From Sipunculus nudus (taxonomy: Eukaryota; Annelida; Sipuncula; Golfingiida; Sipunculidae), in assembly GCA_026874595.1 (NCBI GenBank), contig CM049322.1, forward strand, positions 34,687,840-34,751,839: 64,000 nt of DNA, read 5' to 3'. The notes below the pieces were generated by a model. It worked only from the letters and a program-made list of their open reading frames with translations. It was not told where the DNA came from and searched no databases. Positions 57,803 to 64,000 of this stretch are shown here, piece after piece (the stretch's first letter is position 1; each line of letters begins with the position of its first letter). Position numbers and translations under genes: made by a program.

Positions 57803-58166
57803 TGGTCGAGGTAACCACTTCTATTTTTTAAGGCTAACTTAACTACGTATATGTACATCTGCAGAATTTCATTCTGGTTTCGGACTATACGTCACAGGGC
57901 AGTATCACCCGCTTCCTGTGATTTTATATCATGGCTTTAACTAGGATGCGCGTGCGTAATCGTGCCCATTGCTCGGCCATACCATCAAGGAACACCTGAA
58001 AGGCGCACTCGTTGTGAGTGAAACACGGCCGTTGGGCACGACCTTCCCAATGAACCTGCAGAGCGCTCATCCAGGTGGGGGCCGAAATCGCACCACCTCG
58101 GCTGAGATTAGAACTCACGATCTGCCAGCTTTGAGTCGTATGCTCTACCCCTGAGCCACAGAAGCC
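57803..58166 (-). mobile_element. SINE family A, near full length
   Basis: The minus strand begins GGCTTCTGTGGCTCAGGGG at 58166. It keeps the A box, a B-box-like GAGTTCTAATCTC, GAGCGCTCTGCAGG, CACTCACAACGAGTGCG and GATACTGCCCTGTGACG. It ends with a degenerate terminal hairpin (GTGGTTACCTCGACC) at 57803. It aligns across its length with 25776-26173. Frames on both strands over it are incidental. Confidence 0.9.
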
Positions 58167-58404
58167 GCTTATGTTTAATGAAATTTATCTATATATTTGA
58201 TTTACTGTCAGAAATACTTCCTTACTTACTCCACAAGTAGTTTTGAGAGACAAAGTCTGTAATTACCCTCAAAATCAACTCATGTTTAGACAGGAATTAA
58301 TCCAGTGCTTACCTTGGTCTGTCCAGAATATGAGCACAGGGCAAGTCCATGACTATTTGACAATATTTGTATGAACACCCCACTTGTTTACACAGGTGAG
58401 ACAT
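58167..58404. other. Unique spacer
   Basis: Nothing recognised. Confidence 0.4.
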
Positions 58405-58990
58405 CTAGAAAATTGAGGCAACACGACAGGGGCGACAACCGACAAGGGAAACATCTAGACAGGGCAGATAACCAGACAGGGGAAACAAAAAGACAGGGGA
58501 TACAACTAAACACGGGAGACAACTAGACAGACGAGACAATTAGGCAGACAAGACAACTAGACAAACGAGACAAATATGCAGGCGAGACAACAAGATAGGG
58601 GAGACAAATAGACAGGGGAGACAACTAGACAGGATAGACAAATTAGACAGGGGAAACAATGAGATAGGGGAAACAACTAGACAGGGGAGACAACTAGACA
58701 AGGTAAACAACAAGTCAGGATAGACAACTAGACAAGCGAGACAAATAGACAGGATAGACAACTAGACAGGTGAGACAAATAGACAGGGGAGACAACTAGA
58801 CAAGGGAAACAACTAGACAGGGAAGACAACTAGACAGAATAGACAACTAGACAGGAAAGCCAACTAAGCAAAGAAGACAATTAGACAGGGGAAACAACTA
58901 GACAGGGGAATTCACTAGACAGAAGAGACAACTAGACAGAAGAGACAACTAGACGAGTTAGACAACTAGACAGGTGGGACAACTAGACGA
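58405..58990. repeat. 17-bp minisatellite
   Basis: A unit close to GACAGGGGAGACAACTA repeats about 34 times with substitutions (GACAAG, GACGAG, AATAGA). The minus frame (58540-58761) is a hydrophobic translation of it; its 17-residue periodicity follows from 51 bases. Confidence 0.93.
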
Positions 58991-59069
58991 ATTTCCTTTT
59001 TTCATAATAACAACCATATCTAGAATATCGTGTTTTTAAGAGCCCGCCTAAATAAAACCAACTACATCC

Positions 59070-59073
<4 letters not shown>
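58991..59073. other. Spacer
   Basis: Nothing recognised. Confidence 0.4.

Positions 59074-59146
<73 letters not shown>
59074..59146. repeat. (AT)n microsatellite
   Basis: An uninterrupted AT tract. Confidence 0.95.
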
Positions 59147-59147
<1 letters not shown>

Positions 59148-60091
59148 GCACATATTCGCCTCCTGTTACACAGGTACATATGTGTAACCTCTATGTTGTT
59201 TTGCCTGCAATGAGAAAAACACCAAGCAAATATATTTTTGAAAATATAGGTGATAAATCGTTTTTTACATTGCTTTAGGAAGAGTAACTGCATCGGGTGA
59301 TTCATTTTACAACTCAAAACGTCTCCTTCATTTGTTCTTGATAAATAATCCATGATCAATTAAAATGACTTATATATCCACCAACCTTGGTTTACATCAA
59401 GCGAGGCTTTGGGCTTCTTTTGAATGCTTTGATCATCCCGAATTATATGAATAATGATCAAAGGGTGGTTATTTCAGCCTAGCATTTAAGTTAATGGTAT
59501 ATTGCGGTTGTTTTACATCTATTAATTTTTCAGGTACGTAACCCACGAACAAGCGAGAATCAGACTAGCGCATGTGCTTTCAAATCGCCAATTTCAGCTA
59601 TTGGACACCTGTTTTCTGATTTGCATCTCATCTATATCACCTTTTCTTCTTTGAATTGAAAAATCTATTACAGTACTTTTATGAAATCCCTAATTAAATT
59701 CAGGGATAAAGCCAATATACGTTTTAAAAAAAAAAAACCTTAACTAAAACATTCACATCCGGGTATTGGATTAGAAATCCTTGCATACGCCTGTTAAATC
59801 AAAGTATCCCAGGGCGTTTTCTTTTATATGTCTGGAAGATGTTTAAGATAAGTGGTCGCATCCAGGTCGCATCCAGGATTTCCCTTCCTCCCGGAATTCC
59901 ATTTAGTTTAATAATGTATAATTTCTCAAACACAATCATGGAATTCCTGTAACTCACTGAAACGGTAGGGTTGTCGAATCTCCCAATTATGACGCCCCAA
60001 CGGGGAGTCTGAGAATGAAAAGGGCTATGGTTGTCATAACACATAATTTAAGTAGTATCTGCAGATTTGGGATTTTTTTTTTCTACAATTC
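59147..60091. other. Unique DNA, nothing recognised
   Basis: The minus frame 59799-60044 (81 codons) is unsupported. A short direct duplication (GGTCGCATCCAG/GGTCGCATCCAGG) lies near 59853-59875. Confidence 0.4.
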
Positions 60092-60201
60092 AGCATGTTT
60101 GGTCCTGCGATTATGATTTTTATATTTATTAAATTTTTTACACCTGATTTTTCTAATTCGAATTAACACATAAGTATATTCTTTTGAATTTTGTGAGGTG
60201 T

Positions 60202-60249
<48 letters not shown>

Positions 60250-60307
60250 AAATTACCTTTGCAAAATATATCGGCCCTCCCTTCTCTCAATCCTTGCTAC
60301 GTCTCTG
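60092..60307. mobile_element. hAT-like MITE, partial copy
   Basis: GTTTGGTCCTGCG, GAGGTGTTATAT, an AT tract (60204-60249), ACCTTTGCAAAATATATCGG and the end CCTTGCTACGTCTCTG parallel the right half of 52501-52942. The left half is missing or too diverged to see. Confidence 0.65.
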
Positions 60308-60328
60308 ATTAATTGGGAGACACTACTG

Positions 60329-60425
60329 TGTTTCACAACTGTGTATCACTCACAAACGAGTGCGCCTTTCGGGGTTTTCTCGGTCGACACGCAAGTAGCC
60401 GAATGAAATTCCGCATATGTACAGT
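60329..60425 (+). mobile_element. SINE family A, internal fragment
   Basis: TGTTTCACAACTGTGTATCACTCACAAACGAG and GTGCGCCTTTCGGGG match the body of 25776-26173. TCCGCATATGTACAGTTC matches the region before the tail, with the part between deleted. Confidence 0.75.
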
Positions 60426-61686
60426 TCCTTGTTTAGCCAGCAAAAAATGATAATGTGGAATCATCCGTAGTCTACTCTTTTTTTTTTTGGGGGGGGGGGG
60501 GGGGTTGGTGTGAAGTTGTTGGTATAGATGGGTGGGTGGGTGTGTATCGGCTTTATTGATAACTGCTTTTGTCTCAATTCCTTCAATGAAATCTTTTCAT
60601 GTTGTTATAATACGTAAGTTTTATTCACTTAGGTAACATTTAAAAATGACTAACATTACTAAATGTCATAATGCATATTAAATCAGGTGTTGTGTAATAA
60701 ATTTACAGTTAAGTTTAAATTTATTGTTTAATTTAGAAGAAATTCCTGCGGTTGATTAAACCACTCCAAAAGATTAAACGGTATTATGTAAATTTCAATT
60801 ATATAATCCCAGGTGGTTTCATTATTTATTATTCATTAACCATTTATAATCCATACGTGTTGCAAATTAAATTTAGCGGGCTAGCTTCTAGGGCTTTATT
60901 TTTTTAAAGAATTAAACATCTGTTATAACGACTAGAGTCTTAAGACAAAAAAAGTAATTTATCAGATGATTAAATGCCCTAGATCCCTTACGATCAATTA
61001 CGAAATGTGCGTGTTAAAGGCATGTTTCTACAAGTAGGTTTATTCATGGTGTAACGTTCCGATCCTATGAGACATTGCAATGTCCGCAATTGGGTGGGGG
61101 ACAGGGGGGGGGGACATGTTCGCCCATTTGTATCAACCACGGGGGACATAACATGTTATACCCCCTTAAACATTGCAATTTATATAAATGTCATTTTGCC
61201 ATTAAATATATGCTGTATTTGCATTCCATAAAAGAGACAACAGATTTTAACAAGAATGTTTTGCAATGTTGCAGTGTTCCTCAAATGAAATGTAGATAAT
61301 CAGATAAAATAAAATAAAAATGGATAAAATAGCAAAGACTAAATATTTGATATAATTCTCCCGTTTTCACGACATTATGGTTTCCAGCCAAATGAAAAAC
61401 AATCATGCAAGTTATATATGTTAATTTTTTTTCGGGCACGGCGCATTACTTCTTGTTAGTTTCTCAAAACCCCCAATAGGGTTGTGGGTTCACCATTAGT
61501 AACATTATTATGCTAAGAAAATGGGAATGGGGGTTAAATATGGTATGCCCTATGACAAATGCCCTGGGGTTCTTCCCCCCACCCCCTCCAAATGGCGGAA
61601 AGGAATTGCGCCCCTTGAACTGGCTTCATATATCGATCCTTCTTGGTACCAGGAAAACTTTCCCCTAGATTTTCTTGTGAACTTAA
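60426..61686. other. Unique DNA with G-rich tracts
   Basis: A T-run followed by about 15 Gs lies at 60479-60505, then GGTGGGTGGGTG. Another G-run lies at 61096-61106. No gene: the 76-codon plus frame (61521-61751) runs into the next MITE. Confidence 0.45.
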
Positions 61687-61690
61687 TTAA

Positions 61691-62195
61691 AGGGGCCCAA
61701 TCACCTGAAAAGCATGTTGAATTGACACCAAAAGTACCTTCTTCCCATTAAAATAAATCGGTACCTGTCGAAATATTGCCTTGAAGCCATTTGCTTACTC
61801 TTGTAAACGAATGTTAAAAACAGTGAATCGAGCGCGATCACAGGTGTCAACATAAACACAGCGCGTAGGACCCTGTGCACCGTGGAGCCACGACACGAGT
61901 TAATCAGGAGATGCCCTGACTGAATTGGTCAAAAAATGTAATACATGTTCCCGCTGGCTGAAACAAGGGATGTTGCGGCTCAAAATCGGACCTCTGGTCA
62001 CACCATGTTATCATAAACAGACACAAGTGGACTGTGTTTATCAAAACACAGAGCCACAACAAGGTGTTAAACAGCCATATGCGAAGTACTGAGACTATGT
62101 GCTGGGATAGTTTTGCTGGGGCAACTTTTCAATAAAGAAAAACTAAACTGATGGTGTGAAAGAATAGGCATAATATTGGGCCTGATTATGTCCCT
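61691..62195. mobile_element. TTAA-flanked MITE (505 bp)
   Basis: The left end reads AGGGGCCCAATCACCTG. The right end, reverse-complemented, reads AGGGACATAATCAGGCCC. TTAA lies directly outside both ends (61687-61690 and 62196-62199). The interior is non-coding. The end sequence is similar in style to 22613-23063 (AGGKGCCCAATCAC), so the two are likely subfamilies of one TTAA-targeting group (piggyBac or Kolobok by target site). Confidence 0.8.
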
Positions 62196-62199
62196 TTAA

Positions 62200-62654
62200 C
62201 ATCAAAACTAAAAATGTAGTTAGATGTTACATGCATACATCCGCCAGTTTCGTATGATAAAACTTCACTGTGATCTAAGCACAGCATGTGTTTCACGGCT
62301 CACAAACTCCATTGTTGGATCGCCGGTAGGCCAGCTCCGTATAGAAAAAAAACGAGCCCCTGATTGTTGTGGCCGATGGCCGGGATAAAGGAAATTGTCC
62401 TTTTCTGAAATGGAAATGCATCATTAAAATTAAATACACATCCAAATTACCCTTCACATATTCAAAATTCTTCCAGAGTTATCTTTTAAGAAAAAACTGC
62501 TGACAGACAAAAAAAATCAAACTAGCTAACCAACCAACCACGTAAACAACATATGGAAAAACATAACACCTCGATACCCAGCGCAGTTACAATAAAAAAA
62601 AAAAATGCTATGAAAATTTTAATGACTGGTATGCATATGATAGCAGATATAGTA
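62200..62654. other. Unique DNA, nothing recognised
   Basis: An A-run near 62585-62594; no gene. Confidence 0.4.
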
Positions 62655-62656
62655 TA

Positions 62657-62837
62657 CAGTGGAATTCCTCATAGTGGGCACCTAAATAAAGTGGACACCT
62701 CTATAATAGTGGCCAATGTTTTTATAGTTCCGTCTTTTCACCTCATTGTTTTATCTTATGATCATTCCCTCCATACAAAGGGTACCTCTATAAAGTGGCC
62801 CAATCTAAAGGATGTCCACAATATATAGGTTTCACTA
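62657..62837. mobile_element. Tc1/mariner-like MITE with TA target sites
   Basis: The left end reads CAGTGGAATTCCTCATAGTGG. The right end, reverse-complemented, reads TAGTGAAACCTATATATTGTGG. TA lies outside both (62655-62656 and 62838-62839). Inner words (TAAAGTGGACACC, TAAAGTGGCCC) repeat in both halves. The 91-codon plus frame (62553-62828) runs through it and is not a transposase. Confidence 0.75.
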
Positions 62838-62839
62838 TA

Positions 62840-63672
62840 TCACGTTAATATCAATTACCCGGCCACTGCTCGGCTTGTTTCCTTAAATCCTATGGGTTTC
62901 TTCCTCACAAATTGTCGTTCATTTTACTGTGGGCTTGCTATAGACAAAGGGTTAGCAGATCTCGAAGATGCATAAAGTATAAACATTGATTTATGTGAAC
63001 GGTGCATCCAGTTCGCTATAGTCCACTAGACAGAGACAGAAGTAAATAACAGGTTTGATTCTTGAATTTTCGTCTACAAATAATAAAGATCTAGTTAAAT
63101 GAAGTATATAATTCTTTAGTTAATTGAAAGGTTTGTAACATAAATATTTCATTCATATAAATGCAGGACGAGCTAGAAGGAAATTACGGTGGCAGTGACT
63201 TAAACAGCGCGTCCTCGTCATAGCAGCTGCTATATATATGCCTAGTTAGGGGTGTTGCCGGTAATGTGCACTGCAGGAATGTGATGTATGCCCCGCCCCT
63301 CCCGAGCCTACGGCTGCTGGTGGCTGGCTTGCCAGTTGTTTCCAGTTTTAAACAGTGCTTCAGGAACCACGGGCATCAATAAAGAGGGCTATATATCCCC
63401 CCCCCCCCCCATTTAGGGAAGGGGGATGGCCAATGTATCTTCCGCTAGTCAGAGGGAAATATTTATATATTGCAACTAAAATATAATTTAGATTACAAAC
63501 TTTAGTTCTTTAGTGAGTTTACTATAAGATAACATATCTAAACCTGGTTTAGAATGAACTTACTCTGGGAAAATAATACATTATTTTTTTTTAGATTATA
63601 CTTGATTGTAGAATATCTTAAATGTGATATAATCTTTTATATTTGAAATGTCTCATACAGATGCTAAAAAGG

Positions 63673-63675
<3 letters not shown>
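62840..63675. other. Unique DNA with a C-run
   Basis: A run of 14 Cs lies at about 63398-63411. A GC-rich patch lies at 63280-63370. No gene was recognised. Confidence 0.4.

Positions 63676-63726
<51 letters not shown>
63676..63726. repeat. (AT)n microsatellite
   Basis: An uninterrupted AT tract. Confidence 0.95.
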
Positions 63727-63729
<3 letters not shown>

Positions 63730-63858
63730 TTTGTGTGTGGGCGAGTCATCCTGGAGACTGAAGAACCAGAGTTCGGCAATGGGCTTTTTGCAACTGCTGA
63801 TCTTTCAACTTCCTCATCCATGTAACCCTCAGCCCTCAGTTATATGTTTTTTTTTTAT

Positions 63859-64000
63859 TGGAGGTAACCTCCTCCATTTTTTTAATGCTGACTTAACTAA
63901 TTCTTAACTAAGTATGTACATCTGCAGAGTTTCCATTTCGGTTTGGGACTACTTGACAGGGCGGTAGCACTCGCTTCCTATCATTTTTTATATCCTGGTG
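63859..64000 (-). mobile_element. SINE family A, 3' part, runs off the window
   Basis: The minus strand shows the family's last part: GATACTGCCCTGTC-like words are degraded to GCTACCGCCCTGTCAAG, then CTCTGCAGATGTACATA, then an A-rich stretch. The terminal hairpin TGGAGG AGGTTA CCTCCA follows, then an A-rich tail. The 5' part lies beyond 64000. Confidence 0.85.

Noticed and set aside
1-64000. rRNA, snRNA (U1, U2, U6) or 5S genes
   Set aside because: I looked for their conserved core words on both strands and saw none.

Overview
This window reads as gene-poor, AT-rich, repeat-laden nuclear DNA of an animal. The evidence is the absence of dense ORFs, more than twenty long (AT)n tracts, several tRNA-derived SINE families with Pol III A and B boxes, solo LTRs, a decayed LINE and many short inverted-repeat DNA transposon remnants. 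The mix of SINEs (one with a central block resembling domains described in molluscs and cnidarians), hAT-type and TTAA-type MITEs suggests a marine invertebrate, most plausibly a lophotrochozoan such as a mollusc. That placement is an inference, not proven by any gene here. I found no host protein-coding exon I would defend. Nearly all open frames are read-throughs of microsatellites, minisatellites or mobile-element sequence. One 75-codon frame (38616-38843) is listed as a weak candidate only.

Layout. 0-2.2 kb: a tRNA-like SINE head cut by the window edge, a three-copy segment separated by (AT)n, and a degenerate minisatellite. 2.2-6.4 kb: mostly unique DNA with a regulatory-looking tract and one probable inverted-repeat MITE. 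6.4-7.0 kb: a 30-bp minisatellite with a 90-bp higher-order repeat. 7.6-10 kb: a small hAT-like MITE and a SINE. 10.1-10.8 kb: a solo LTR (minus). 10.8-11.8 kb: seven perfect ATTTGCAT octamers. 14.5-15.0 kb and 30.2-31.0 kb: two oppositely oriented copies of a long inverted-repeat element rich in TACGAC/GTCGTA. 16-17.8 kb: GAGTCC-hexamer clusters and a retroelement 3' end. 19.7-21 kb: an L1/Tx1-like LINE relic whose two coding pieces point away from each other, as expected of a 5' inversion. 22.6-23.1 kb: a 451-bp TTAA MITE. 25.8-26.3 kb: two SINEs. 33-34 kb: two tRNA-like SINEs in tandem and a ~125-bp tandem repeat. 40.6-41.1 kb: a 57-bp minisatellite open in both directions. 41.6-41.9 kb: a ~152-bp duplicated repeat. 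43-49.5 kb: a SINE pair, a hAT-like MITE, a GA-rich tract and conserved-looking unique DNA. 52.5-54.6 kb: a hAT MITE and a second solo LTR. 57.8-58.2 kb: a SINE. 58.4-59 kb: a 17-bp minisatellite. 60-62.9 kb: hAT, TTAA and mariner-like MITEs. 63.9-64 kb: another SINE running off the end.

There is no gene network to describe. The story is about mobile elements: copy pairs within the window identify families, their ends fix boundaries, and several microsatellites appear to have grown inside or at the edges of transposons. Unique, less AT-rich tracts with clusters of homeodomain-, TCF-, GATA- and nuclear-receptor-like sites could be distal regulatory DNA of a neighbouring gene, but that rests on motif reading alone.
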